Source of the DNA: Chelonoidis abingdonii
Taxonomy: Eukaryota > Chordata > Testudines > Testudinidae
Length of the DNA: 64,000 bases
Assembly: GCF_003597395.2 (NCBI RefSeq)
Contig: NC_133770.1
Location: forward strand, 96,280,012 to 96,344,011
Reading direction: 5' to 3'
Under the pieces are notes generated by a model, which did no database searches, was not told where the DNA came from, and saw only the letters and a list, made by a program, of their open reading frames with translations. The translations under genes were made by a program, and so were the position numbers. Each line of letters starts with the position of its first letter. The first letter of the stretch is position 1. Positions 50,061 through 61,370 of this stretch are shown here, piece by piece.

Positions 50061-52980
50061 GGGCCTATTTCCATTTCCTTGTTCAATCACATTTCCAGGC
50101 AGAGTTCCTCTGGACAGTGTCTACTGAATGCTTAAGACACCATTGAGGAGTGGTGGGTGCAGTCTGGGTTTCTCTGCTCAGCATCCCCTTCGGGTCTCCT
50201 GGTTTTCAATCTTTGACCTCTTTCTTGTTCCTGTTTTTTCCTTTGTTGTCCCTAGTACTTAACTGCAGCCTGGGCTTAGTGGTTGAGGAGGGAGGCCTTT
50301 AGTCTTGGGTGGGCCTAGAACCGCCTGTCCAAGTTCTGCAAATAGTATACATGGCTCAATTTCAGTTTGTTCCTGCTTCTTCCCTGAGCCTCTTCCTACC
50401 TGGCTCATTTTAACTTCACCTCTAGATAAGGGTTAAGGCTCTTAGATGATCTCTCCCAGAAAACCCAGCTTAAGCAAATGCAGACAGAAAAATAAACTCT
50501 GGCTACCCCTCAAGTCCCAGTGGCCATAGAGGACCACCCTTCCTTGCCGTTGGTCCCAGCCAGGAATTGACCTGCTAAGGCTCTGCAGCTTCTTTTATCT
50601 GAGCCTGCTTGGCTCTGATGGGTTGGTTCAATGAGATCTCTCTAGGCAGGCCAGAAGGACACATTTTCACTGCTCCTTTCCTGTTACCTCACTGTTTCCT
50701 GGAGCAGGATATAGTAGGATTATGGGACCTCCTACAGGGAGATGCTGAGGACAGGTACATCCCTCATAACTGCCTTCAGGGGATATAGACAACAGCTGAT
50801 CACAGTTAACATGCTTGTAACTTTCTGAAATGTACACATTTGAGTCTGAACATTTCAATTTGATATTTACCAAAGGTGATTTCTTTCACTGAATGTATGT
50901 TTTGTGTCCATTAATAGAGCAGTTATACTGCGATTGTGATCTGTCATTTGAGCTTGATGAATGACAAACAATGTTTCTAGTGTAGTTTAGTGTAAGTCTC
51001 CTTTTTGTGAGCCTCATTCGATCTCTATGAGAAAAGGCCATGAAGTCTAGTGGCTAATATCTTTAGTCAGATCTTGCATTCACCAGCAATATAAGGAAAA
51101 AAAATGTCTCCATTAGAAGATTTAAGGCTTTGTCAGACCTGGAGGAGGTAAGCCATATATGAGAAGCTGAATTTCATATCTCATTGCTAAGATGCAAGCT
51201 GGTCACGGAAGTCATGGATTCTGTGATTTTCCATGACCTCTGTGACTTCTGCAGCAACGGGTGCACCTGGCTCAGGAGAAGCTCAGGTAGCCCCTGTGCC
51301 GGGCGTACTGCTGGGGCAGTCTTGTGCCCCCTGTGCTTCCCCTCAGCAACAGAGTGTGGATGTGAGAGGGGGGCAGGGAGTTGGTGCACAGGACAGGGTG
51401 AGGCAGGCTCTGGGCGGTACTTACCTGGGGGGCTCCCCAGAAGTAGCAACATCCCCCTCACTCAGCTGCTAGGTGGAGGTGTGGCCAAGCAGGTCTGCAT
51501 GCTGCTTCCTCCCAGAGCACTGGCTTCGCAGCTCCCACTGGCCAGGAATCTTGGAAGACCACTTGGAAGCTTTAATTACTGCAAATTTAAATGTCATCCT
51601 GTACAGTGAATTGGGTACTCAAGAGCACAATACACAGCTGTTGTATGTTCTCCTCTGGGTTTTCTTTTGCTTTTGGATGCAATTCAAGGGGTTAGTTACA
51701 TTATTTAAAACTATACATTATCTGGGACCTGTGGAGCTGGATGGATGCAGAGCATATTACATCATACTAAGGTGGAAGGAAGACAATTCTGAGAAAGCGG
51801 CATGATCAGGGCAGCGAGGGATGCATCGATGAACTGCAATTGTTTAAGGCCTTTTCTAGAGCCTTGATCACATGTCTCCAGTGCTCTAGACTGAGAGAAT
51901 TTGTTGGTCCAAACATTATCTGCCCTCTCCTTTTGGGATGCAGGGGGTGCAGTTTGCTTACGCACACACATGCACAAACACTTCATCACCACCATGGGTG
52001 AATGGAGCTCATTATGTTTTTCAACAAATGTAGTTTGCCTTGATTACACTCTAATAAAGTATGAAGTGGTTATGACGTCAGACAGCATTGTTTTATGACA
52101 ATGTAAAAAATTTTGATGCTGTGAACTAGACATGTCTTATCAAGTACCGTATGTGTGAGAAAACAGCTATTGGTAGACTGCCAACAAAATAATGGGTGTT
52201 TGATAGGTCTGACACAAAGGCTTTGAATGCTGTAGTGTATTTATTGCACCTATTTTAGAAGTTTCATTTAGCTCTAGCTGTATTATAGATCTGCCTGGTT
52301 AAGTGTGATGTAATTTTATTTACTGTGCTATTTGCTTAACTTTGATTTCTTTTTATAGACCATTACATCACCCAGGCCTCATAATTCAGATATGCCTAAT
52401 CTGCTCTGAACAAAAATATAGTTACTCTTGTATGTTAGGAGATTTTGAACTTTAGCCGTAGATGGATTGCACTTTTTGGTTAATGTCCCTTATCTCTTTT
52501 GAACAGCATCATGTGAGCTTCATTCAAATTATCAGTTTTATTTTACCATCCTTCATGGAACAGATTATACTGCTCTTGATGCTGAAATGTTATAGTTAGA
52601 TCTGTGACACATATTTATGCATATTGCCCATATATCATGCAATCAAAATAAAACGTGATCTATTACTGCTTAATTACCCTTTTTAATTATCTCCTTGAAC
52701 TTACCTTCTTTTAGCAATGGAGACTTCAAAAGTCTGAAGGAGATTTGGTGAAAAGTTGTATTCAAAGCCATAAAAAAGATACTCTTTAACCTCCTGGCAG
52801 AGTGTTATTCATACATGGAGGTTAGGTGTCTTCTATAGATACTAACCTACATGAGAACATCAAAATATATTCTAAGGATTGCAACCCAAACACTGTCTAC
52901 CTTTTAGAACTCACATTTTTTTGTCATTTTCAGAGCACAGTTAAACATTCAGGTGTGATGTACATTTACGATGCACATCT
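50060..52980. other. Downstream flank with one palindromic repeat, no gene seen
   Basis: Mostly unassigned AT-balanced sequence. At about 51188-51260 a repeat rich in CACGGAAGTCATGGATTCTG and GACCTCTGTGACTTCTGCAG folds on itself, and GC-rich sequence extends to about 51560, probably one MITE. The expected downstream neighbour in mammals (SFRP4) is not visible. Confidence 0.4.
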
Positions 52981-52981
52981 A

Positions 52982-53247
52982 GAATCATAGAGTTATAGGT
53001 TAGAAGGGACCTCAAGGGTCATCTAGTCTAGGATTTGTTGTGTCTAAACCATCCAAGACAGATGGCTATCCAGCCTCCTTTTGAAAGCCTCCAGTGAAGG
53101 AGCTTCCACAATTCCCTAGACAGTTTGTTCCATTGTCCTACTGTTCTTACGGTTAGGAAGTTTTTCCTGAGATTTAATCTAAATCTGCTATGCTGCAATT
53201 TGAACCCATTGCCTCTTGTGCTGCCTTCAGCGTCAAGACAGAACAAC
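52982..53247 (-). mobile_element. CR1 LINE 3' part, antisense, left piece of a split copy
   Basis: The complement of the CR1 terminus (AGAATCATAGAGTTATAGGT, GGGACCTCAAGGGTCATCTA) leads into the last coding peptide on the minus strand (FRLNLRKNFLTVRTVGQWNK). The copy stops at CAACTTTT where the second DIRS starts and continues after it at 59349. Confidence 0.9.
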
Positions 53248-53634
53248 TTTTCTTCTTCGAGTGCTTGCTCATATCCATTCCAGTTAGGTGTGCGTGCGCT
53301 GCGTGCACGTTTGTCAGAGACTTTTTACCCTAGCAACACTCGGTGGGCCGGCAGGTCACCCCCTGGAGTGGCACCGCTATGGCGCCTGATATATACCCCT
53401 GCCAGCCCATCCGCTCCTCAGTTCCTTCTTACCGCCCATGTCGGTCGTTGGAACAGTGGAGCGCGGCTTAGCTGATCTCCACCTCCCTAGCGATTCGCTC
53501 GTTTGTATAGTTATCGTGTACATAGTTCATTTCTATAGTTCTAGCTAGCATTTAAATCAGTAGTTCTTTTAGTTGTGTATATAATTAAAGAGGATCGGGG
53601 GCTCGCCCCTTCTCCTCCCCCGGTACCGGGGCTC

Positions 53635-56018
53635 ATGCGCGGTTCACCAGGCTTCAAACCCTGCGCGGCCTGTCATCGGCCAATGCCCACAGGAGACCCG
53701 CACGACTCCTGTTTAAAGTGCCTAGGCAAATCCCACCTTGCGGACAAGTGCCAAATCTGCAAGGCTTTCAAGCCCCGGACAAAGAAAGAGCGGGACATTC
53801 GCCTGAAACAACTTTTGATGGAGGCAGCTCTAACTCCTCCATCCTCGGCACCGACTCCAGCACTGGGAACAAGTGACTCCTCTGCACCGGACCACCCGGC
53901 ACCAGTAAAGGCTCCTCGGCACCACCCTTCACCGGCCCAACCCTCCGGCCGGCACCGCTCCCTCTCCCCGAGGAGCAAGAAGCACAAGGCTCTTGCGGCA
54001 CCTACAGCTACCCTGCAGTCAGAGCGTATCTCCAAGACGGACCGCACGGCACTATCAACTGCCGCGGCACCACTTGTCTCCACACCATTGATTCTGGTCT
54101 CACAGGAGCCATTGAGTCCGGTGCCTACCAGCTCCCCAGCGCACGCTGTGGTCGAGCTCATCATGCCCTCCACGCCACAGACCTTCTCCACAGCGCGGGA
54201 CCTAATCGCTCTAACAGAGCCTGAGCTGCCCCAACCCCCAGCACCGCCGGTGCGGGTTATTCAGTCGCTGGGCAAGCCCACCATGGTGCGACCACCTTCC
54301 CCGGGCACTACTGAACACCGTCGGTCCCAATCTAGATCCCGCGATCACTCTCGGCCCCGACATCGCTCCCAATCCTGGCGCTGCTCGCAGTCCCGGTACC
54401 GTTCTCCATCCCGGTACCAGTCGTACTCGCGGCACCTCTTGAGATCCCGGTCTCCGTCGTGGTACTCTTGGCACTGGTCCAGATCCCGGCACTGCCGCAC
54501 CTCTCGCAGCCGATCCCAGCCGATCCCTGACGATGTAAGGCACCGGTCGACCTCCTGACACCGTGCTGGTCACGGGTTCCGGACCCGCTCCCGGTACCGC
54601 CACGGTTCCCGGTACAGTTCGCCGGTACCGCGCAGAGATGAGTTCTATGGATGCAGAGACCTGGTCCAATCAACTTCAGCTCCTCCGTGGCCGTCGCGTC
54701 ATCCGTCCGCCTCCTCACACACGGACAGTGCCTCCTACGGGGGTTCAGATACCCAGGCCCACCCGGACCACGGACTGCCTCAGTGGTCCTTTTGGACACC
54801 TTGGGCCTATCACCAAGCCCAAAGTGAACCAACTCCGGCCACTTGGAGCACCGTGCACCAGAGGCCACAGTCAGCAGACCTCCCCCCGCTGGTACGGAGG
54901 AAAACTCTACACACGCACCGGAACACCAGGATATTCTGGAGACGGAGGTCCCCCAGGATGAGGCGTCAGTCCAGGACCCACTCATCCCAGGGTTGTCATC
55001 CTCCTCTTCCCCGGATGAGGCGGTAGCGGGCACATCATCATCGGGGCCTCCTCCGATTGATCTCCGAGCACACCAGGATCTTCTGCGGCATGTTGCCCAG
55101 AATATCAACCTTCCAGTAGAGGAAGTTCCTGAGGTGGAGGACCCGGTGGTTAGCATATTATCGGCGGAAACACCAACCAGAGTGGCCCTCCCCTTCATCC
55201 TGTCAATCCAGGCCAGAGCAGACACCATCTGGCAGTCCCCGGCTTCCATTCCACCCACAGCCAGGGGAGTAGAACGAAAATACATGGTGCCTTCTAAGGG
55301 GTATGAGTACCCCTATGTGCACCCCGCCCCCTGCTCGTTGGTGGTACAGTCAGTCAACGAACGGGAACGCCACGGCCAACAAGCCCCTGCACCAAAATCT
55401 AGGGAGGCCAGGCGCATGGATTTGTTGGGCCGGAAGATCTACTGCGCCAGAGGCCTTCAGCTCCATGTGGTGAACCAACAAGCCCTCTTAAGCCGCTACA
55501 GCTACAATACCTGGGAGGCGGTCGCCAAGTTTACCGAGTTGGTTCCCCAAGACTCCCGTCAGGAGTTTGCAGCTCTCCTAGAGGAGAGGAAGAGGGTCGC
55601 GAGAACCTCCTTACAAGCCTCACTAGATGCCGCCGATTCGGCAGCTAGAACGGTCGCCTCTGGCATAGCCATGCGATGCATATCATGGTTGCAAGTGTCC
55701 GGCCTACCGCCTGAGCTGCAATACACTGTACAAGACTTGCCATTTGATGGACAAGGTTTATTCTTACAAAAGACAGACCCCAGACTACAGAGTCTGAAGG
55801 ACAACCGGGTTATTATGCGTTCGTTGGGAAAGCATACACCCCAGACTCAGAGACGATCATTCCGCTCCCAACATCAGCGCCCTTACCCCCCACCTTGGCC
55901 AAGACAAGATTTTGCCCGAAGACGAGGTCGTACTACCCGCAGACGTCAGTCTGGACCTCAAGGGGGCAACAATTCCGGTCCTGCCAAACCACCACTGGGA
56001 CCCAAAGCAAACTTTTGA
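53635..56018 (+). pseudogene. DIRS 2 gag, frameshifted
   Basis: The start ATG at 53635 opens MRGSPGFKPCAACHRPMPTG with the same Cys/His cluster as the first element, then a Pro-rich region and a shorter Arg-Ser tract (about 54310-54520). A stop at 54556-54558 ends this frame, and the protein continues in another frame from at least 54843 to 56018 ([20 protein letters not shown] is conserved). The junction AAC TTT TGA at 56010-56018 equals that of the first element. Confidence 0.85.
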
Positions 56019-57940
56019 GGGTGTGCCCGAGAGCAGTGTACCAATTCCCTCCCCAGATCCCTTCCAGTTTTACAACCGCCTTTCCCCGTTCCTCCCGGCG
56101 TGGTCCCAGTTGACTTCAGATCGTTGGGTCCTACGTACGGTAGAGCTTGGATACCGTCTTCAGTTTTTCTCCCCCTCCTTCCCACCCACCCCTCCTCGTC
56201 TCTCTTCAGGGACCCCTCTCATGAGCAACTCCTCATTCAGGAGGTTCGCAGGCTCCTCTCAGTCGGAGCTATAGAGGAGGTACCAGAGGAGTTAAAGGGC
56301 AAGGGGTTTTATTCCTGATATTTCCTAATCCCCAAGACAAAAGGGGGCCTCTGGCCCATCCTGGACCTGCGAGGACTGAACAAATTCATCAAAAAGTTCA
56401 AGTTCCGCATGGTATCCCTGGGAACCATCATTCCTTCCCTGGATCCCGGAGATTGGTACGCCGCTCTCGACATGAAGGACGCATATTTCCACATTGCAAT
56501 TTATCCCCTGCACAGGAGGTACCTGCGCTTTGTGGTAAATCAGGGTCATTACCAGTTTACTATCCTTCCCTTTGGTCTTTCCTTGGCCCCTCAGGTCTTC
56601 ACGAAGTGTATGGCAGTCGTCGCTGCTTCCCTGTGCCATTGTCGAATACACGTCTTCCCTTACCTCGACGACTGGCTTATCTGAGGGGCTTCCGAGGCAC
56701 AAGTCATCAGCCATGTCGCCATCAGGGAGCTGTTTATGCGCCTAGGCTTGATCATCAATTTGGACAAGTCCACCCTGGTGCCTACGCAGAGGATAGAATT
56801 TATCGGGGCAATGCTGGACTCCAACCTTGCAACGGCCAGTTTGCCCCCACACCGGTTTCAGGCCATAGTCTCCCTTGTCAAAAGTCTTCAGAGTTTTCCA
56901 ACTACCTCTGCTCGTACTTGCCTTGCTCTCCTCGGGCACATGGCTGCACGCACTTTCGTCACAAAGCATGCCAGACTGCGAATGCGCCCTCTACAAATCT
57001 GGCTCGCTTCAGTCTATCGGCTGGGCAGAGACACCATAGACATTATTCTGACAGTTCCGCCAGATTTTCTAGGCTCCCTCGACTGGTGGAGGACATCATC
57101 CCGAGTGTGTGCAGGCCTGCCGTTTCATCCTCCTCAGCCCTCCATGTCCCTAACAACGGACGTGTCCTCATTGGGCTGGGGTGCCCACCTAGGACACCTG
57201 CGCACCCAAGGCCTATGGTCACCCCAGGAGTTGACGCTTCACATCAATGTCCGAGAGCTGAGAGCGGTCCGGCTGGCATGCCAAGCATTCCAGCGCTATC
57301 TACACAGCCGTTGTGTTGCAGTGTTCACGGACAACACAATGGCCATGTATTACATCAACAAGGAGGGAGGAACACGGTCCTCCCCCTTGTGTCAGGAAGC
57401 GATCTGACTGTGGGACTTCTGCATAGCCCATCCATAAATCTAGTGGCTTTCTTTCTCCCAGGGGTACGGAACACACTCGCAGATCACCTGATCAGGTCCT
57501 TCCTATCACACGAATGGTCCATCCGCCCGGACGTTCTCCATTCGATTTTCCGGAGGTGGGGCTTTCCCCACATAGACCTGTTTGCATCCAGAATGAACAG
57601 GAAATGCCAAATGTTCTGCTCCCTTACAGAGTCGCTCCCCGGGCTCCCTGTCGGACGCGTTCCTGATTCCGTGGACAGGCCACCTCTGTTATGCCTTCCC
57701 ACCGTTTCCTCTCGTCCACCGAGTCCTACTCAAGCTCCGCAGGGACAAACCCTGTCTTATCCTGATCGCCCTGGCTTGGCCGAGGCAGCACTGGTATACC
57801 ATGCTGCTTGACCTGTCCCTGTCAGACCCAATTCCTCTGCCGCTCTGGCCAGACCTGATCACACAAGACTTCGACAGGCTGCACCATCCGGACCTGCAGT
57901 CTCTTCATCTGACAGCATGGCTCCTGTCTGGTTAAGCCAG
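56019..57940 (+). pseudogene. DIRS 2 reverse transcriptase / RNase H, broken
   Basis: The RT frame opens in the +1 frame after the gag stop (SSVPIPSPDPFQFYNRLSPF), shifts frame near 56190, and then shows [20 protein letters not shown] and FPYLDDWLI. In-frame stops lie at 56316-56318, 56682-56684 and 57405-57407. Frameshifts follow near 57435 and 57640. RNase H pieces LTTDVSSLGWG and VFTDNTMAMYYINK and the tail HIDLFASRMNRKC are still readable. It cannot make a working enzyme. Confidence 0.88.
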
Positions 57941-58984
57941 TCGGAGTTGCGCTGTTCCGCCGCAGTGTAACAGGTGCTGCTGGGAAGCAGGAAGCCCTCC
58001 ACGCGCTCGACATACCTCGCTAAATGGAAGCGCTTCTGCCACTGGTGTGCCCAGCACGGCCATTCTCCGCATTCTGTATTAGTCCCCACTATCCTGGACT
58101 ATGTATGGTCTCTCAAAGAGCAAGTTCTGGCGATCTCCTTTCTACGAGTGCATCTTGCGGCTATATCCACCTTCCATCCTGGGGAAGCTGGCAGTTCCGT
58201 TTTTTCCCACCCTATAGTTTCCAGATTCCTCAAAGGCTTGGAGCAACTTTACCCCTAGGTCAAACACCCTACCCCTACCTGGGACCTGAACCTCATCTTA
58301 ACCAGGCTCATGGGGCCCCCCTTTGAGCCTTTGGCCACATGTTCGCTGCTGTACCTGTCCTGGAAAACAGCATTCCTAGTCGCTGTCACCTCGGCTAGAC
58401 GAGTCTCAGAACTTCGAGCATTGACTGTGGATCCCCCATATACGGTGTTCCATAAGGACAAGGTACAGCTGCGACCGCACCCGGCGTTCCTCCTTAAGGT
58501 CGTCTCTGCCTTCCACGTTAACCAGGACATCTTTCTGCCAGTCTTCTTTCCAAAGCCGCATTCATCGCGATGAGAACAGCAGCTCCATACTTTGGATGTC
58601 CGTAGGGCTCTCGCCTTCTACACTGAGAGGACCAGACCCTTCCGGCGCTCACCTCAGCTGTTTGTAGCGGTGGCAGAACGTATGAAGGGCCTGGCAATCT
58701 CCTCCCAACGTATTGCATCTTGGGTTACATCATGTATTCGGGCTTGCTATGACTTGGCTCATGTCCAGACTGGCCATCTCACCGCCCACTCTACTCGGGC
58801 TCAAGCCTTATCTGCCGCATTCTTGGCTCATGTTCCCATACAGGAAATCTGCCGCGCGGCCACGTGGTCTTCCATCCATACCTTTGCATCACACTACACA
58901 TTGGTCCAACAGTCTAGAGACGATGCCACCTTCGGCTCAGCTGTCTTACATTCCGCAACGTCTCGCTCCGACCCCACCACCTAG
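57940..58984 (+). pseudogene. DIRS 2 tyrosine recombinase, broken
   Basis: From about 57974 ([20 protein letters not shown]) to 58984 the recombinase is readable in one frame with stops at about 57968-57970, 58256-58258 and 58571-58573. The catalytic residues survive in sequence: [19 protein letters not shown], and HTFASHYTL. It ends SRSDPTT, close to the SNSDPTA of the other copy. Confidence 0.88.
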
Positions 58985-59005
58985 GTAAGGCTTGGGAATC
59001 ACCCA

Positions 59006-59104
59006 ACGGGAATGGATATGAGCAAGCACTCGAAGAAGAAAAGACGGTTACTCACTTTTGTAACTGTTGTTCTTCGAGATGTGTTGCTCATATCCATTCC
59101 ACAC
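59006..59104 (+). repeat. DIRS 2 internal complementary region
   Basis: AGCAAGCACTCGAAGAAGAA (complement of the left end) is fused to the complement of the right end (GGTTACTCACTTTTGTAACT, GTTCTTCGAGATGTGTTGCT). It is the counterpart of 38905-39002 and shows the circle-junction arrangement independently. Confidence 0.88.
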
Positions 59105-59348
59105 CTGCCCTCCTTCCCCACTGTTGGAGTAGCTGACAAGAAGGAACTGAGGAGCGGATGGGCTGGCAGGGGTATATATTAGGTGCCATAGCAGTGCCAC
59201 TCCAGGGGGCAACCTACCGGCCCATTGAGTGTTGCTAGGGTAAAAAGTCTCCGACGAACGTGCACGCAGCGCGCGCACACCTAACTGGAATGGATATGAG
59301 CAACACATCTCGAAGAACAACAGTTACAAAGGTGAGTAACCATCTTTT

Positions 59349-59690
59349 CTCCATCTTTTTTTATGGCAGCCTTTCAAGTATTTAAAGACAGCTATCATGT
59401 CCCCCCTCAATCTTTTCTTTTCCAAACTAAACATACCAAGTTTCTTCAGCCTTTGCTCATATGGCTTGCATTCCATTCCTCTGATTATCCTTGTCATTCA
59501 CCTCTGGATCTTTTCCAATTTCTCCACATCCTTTTTATACATTGGTGATCAAAATTGGGCACAGTACTCCAGCTGAGACCTAGTCAGCACCATGGAGAGC
59601 AGTACTATCACCTCCCATGACCTGTATGCTATGCCTCTGTTAATGTGATCTAAAATTGCATTTGCTTTTTTTTTTCCCAACAGCTGCTAC
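59349..59690 (-). mobile_element. CR1 LINE, right piece of the copy split by DIRS 2
   Basis: Immediately after the DIRS end the CR1 complement resumes (CTCCATCTTTTTTTATGGCA, TCAAGTATTTAAAGACAGCT, ATCATGTCCCCCCTCAATCT), in the same antisense orientation as 52982-53247. The CR1 sequence is therefore continuous once the DIRS is removed. Confidence 0.88.
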
Positions 59691-59692
59691 AA

Positions 59693-59913
59693 CAGGGGCT
59701 CTCAAATTGGGGGTCGGGACCCCTCAGGGGGTCATGAGGTTATTACATGGGGGGGTCGCGAGCTGTCAACCTCCACCCCAAAGCCCGCTTTGCCTCCAGC
59801 ATTTAGAATGGTGTTAAATATATAAAAAGTGTTTTTAATTTATAAGGGGGGGTCACACTCAGAGGCTTGCTGGGTGGAAGGGGTCACCAGTAAAAAAGGT
59901 TTGAGAGCCACTG
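59693..59913 (+). mobile_element. hAT-type MITE (family B)
   Basis: Ends CAGGGGCTCTCAAATTG and, opposite strand, CAGTGGCTCTCAAACC are inverted. Flanks TGCTACAA and CTCTACAA match at six of eight bases. It is the same family as 10216-10437, here in the opposite orientation and again inside CR1-derived sequence. Confidence 0.88.
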
Positions 59914-60059
59914 CTCTACAATGTATCCTGCTCTTTTGTTGTGTGTGTTTGTTTTTGGGTGTTTTTTATGAAAATCCTAGGCTGTGGGTCCTTGTGCGAT
60001 ATAGATTTTAAGATAAATGGAAAGGCAATTTCTGTTTTGTGTTGAGTTAGATTTGATTC

Positions 60060-61080
60060 TAGCTAGTGAATAGGAGGAAGCTACCAAACAGGAGTGGCTA
60101 ACAGCGGAGTTTTGCGAGGGACTTCTCCAGGTGAAGGAGGAGCGATTACGTGACCTGTGGGGTAAGTTTGTTGTCTGTTGTCTGTGTGTTTGTGTTTGTT
60201 GTGCTGTGCTAACTGCTGGACTGAAATATACCATGTGGTCTGTTTGTTTGGGGGATGGTGTGCTGACTGTGTGGGTGCTGAGCCTAGCAACCTGCTAGGC
60301 AAGGCTGAGAGCTGAGATCTTCTTAACGAGGCTTTGATGCCTAAGCTCTTTAGCACCCATCAACCCTTAACCAAGGGGTGGGGCTACTCAGGAAGATCAG
60401 GGCTTTAAAAAGACCACTCCTAAGTGACCAGAGGAACTAGCAAACAGGAGTGGCTAACAGGAGTTTTGCGAGGGAGTTTACAGGGGAAGTGGGACAGTGG
60501 AGGTCTAAATACACATAAAACATTCCTTAAATTTCTTTAAACTTAAGCCAAAAACACCCCCTGATAAAAACAAAACCTCAACAAAGGAACTAACTTCAGG
60601 AATCAAAAGAGAATGCAGGCAGAAGTCCAGCAACAGAGTGGGGATTATCCAGTTTAGGATTATCCAGTTTATTGCACCCAATGCAGCATGTATGATTACC
60701 TGCCTTATGGGCAGGTGGCATATGTGTGCATTCGATGCAAGGAGCTCCTGGCCCTCAGAGACCATGTACAGGCTTTGGAGACCAGAGTGGCTGAACTGGA
60801 GGAGCTAAGGGAGACAGATACATAGATGAGACTTTCTGGGACATAGTAGAAAGGTCCCAACTCTGGTCTGACAACCTCTGTGCTTTTGAAGAGGATGAAA
60901 GTCTCAGGGAAGGAGAACATCGAACTGGAGCATATGGTGATCAGTTAGACCTTGAGCATGGGAGCAAGAAACAGCAAGCCAAGCAGCAGAGAGGGAGAAT
61001 GCTCAGTACCCCTTAGTGTCCTGGCCCTCCCCATCCAATGTCCCATCTCCAGCCATGGCCATTCCCAGTGCTTTATAGGA
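60060..61080 (+). mobile_element. CR1 LINE 5' end: promoter units and ORF1 start
   Basis: Two copies of a unit with CAAACAGGAGTGGCTAACAG and GAGTTTTGCGAGGGA (about 60085-60125 and 60438-60478) precede an ORF1-like frame. That frame reads YCTQCSMYDYLPYGQVAYVC (60672-60731), a Cys/His zinc-finger-like motif, then RCKELLALRDHVQALETRVA, a coiled coil, and EEDESLREGEHRTGA. This is the CR1 ORF1 region. Most CR1 copies lose their 5' end, so a copy holding only the 5' end is uncommon. It breaks off before the endonuclease and RT, near the MITE at 61090. Confidence 0.75.
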
Positions 61081-61089
61081 AGGAGATTA

Positions 61090-61370
61090 AGGGCTTCTCT
61101 TCACTACGGGGAGATCAATGCAGTGGGAGCAATTTAGCAGGTCTAGTGAAGACCCACTAAATCGATGGCAGAGCACTCGCCAGTCAACCCCCATACTGCA
61201 GCACTCTCAGAAGAGTAAGGTAAGTCGACCAAAGAGCATCTCCTGTCGATGCAGCGCAATGAAGACACTGTGATAAGTCAACCTAAGTTACATTGACTCC
61301 AGCTACATTATTCACGTAGCCTGAGTAGAGTTATTTAGGTCAATTTACGCCAGTAGTGAAGACAAGCCCT
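61090..61370. mobile_element. MITE with inverted ends
   Basis: AGGGCTTCTCTTCACTAC and, opposite strand, AGGGCTTGTCTTCACTAC are inverted ends around 281 bp. Possible 3-bp flanks TTA and AAA do not match fully, so the superfamily is not assigned. Confidence 0.75.

Larger units (their letters stand above)
53248..59348 (+). mobile_element. Second DIRS-type retrotransposon, decayed
   Basis: About 6.1 kb with the same design as the element at 38684-44756 but on the + strand: ITRs at about 53248-53455 and 59105-59348, an internal complementary region at about 59006-59104, and gag, RT/RNase H and recombinase remnants. It is interrupted by at least five stop codons and several frameshifts. It sits inside an older CR1 with no target duplication; only a shared TTTT is present at the junctions. 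The ITRs differ from the first element at many bases, so it belongs to another subfamily or is much older. Confidence 0.93.

Noticed and set aside
53673..55285. 172-, 152- and 317-codon minus-strand frames
   Set aside because: Shadows of the + strand DIRS 2 gag, with no independent similarity.
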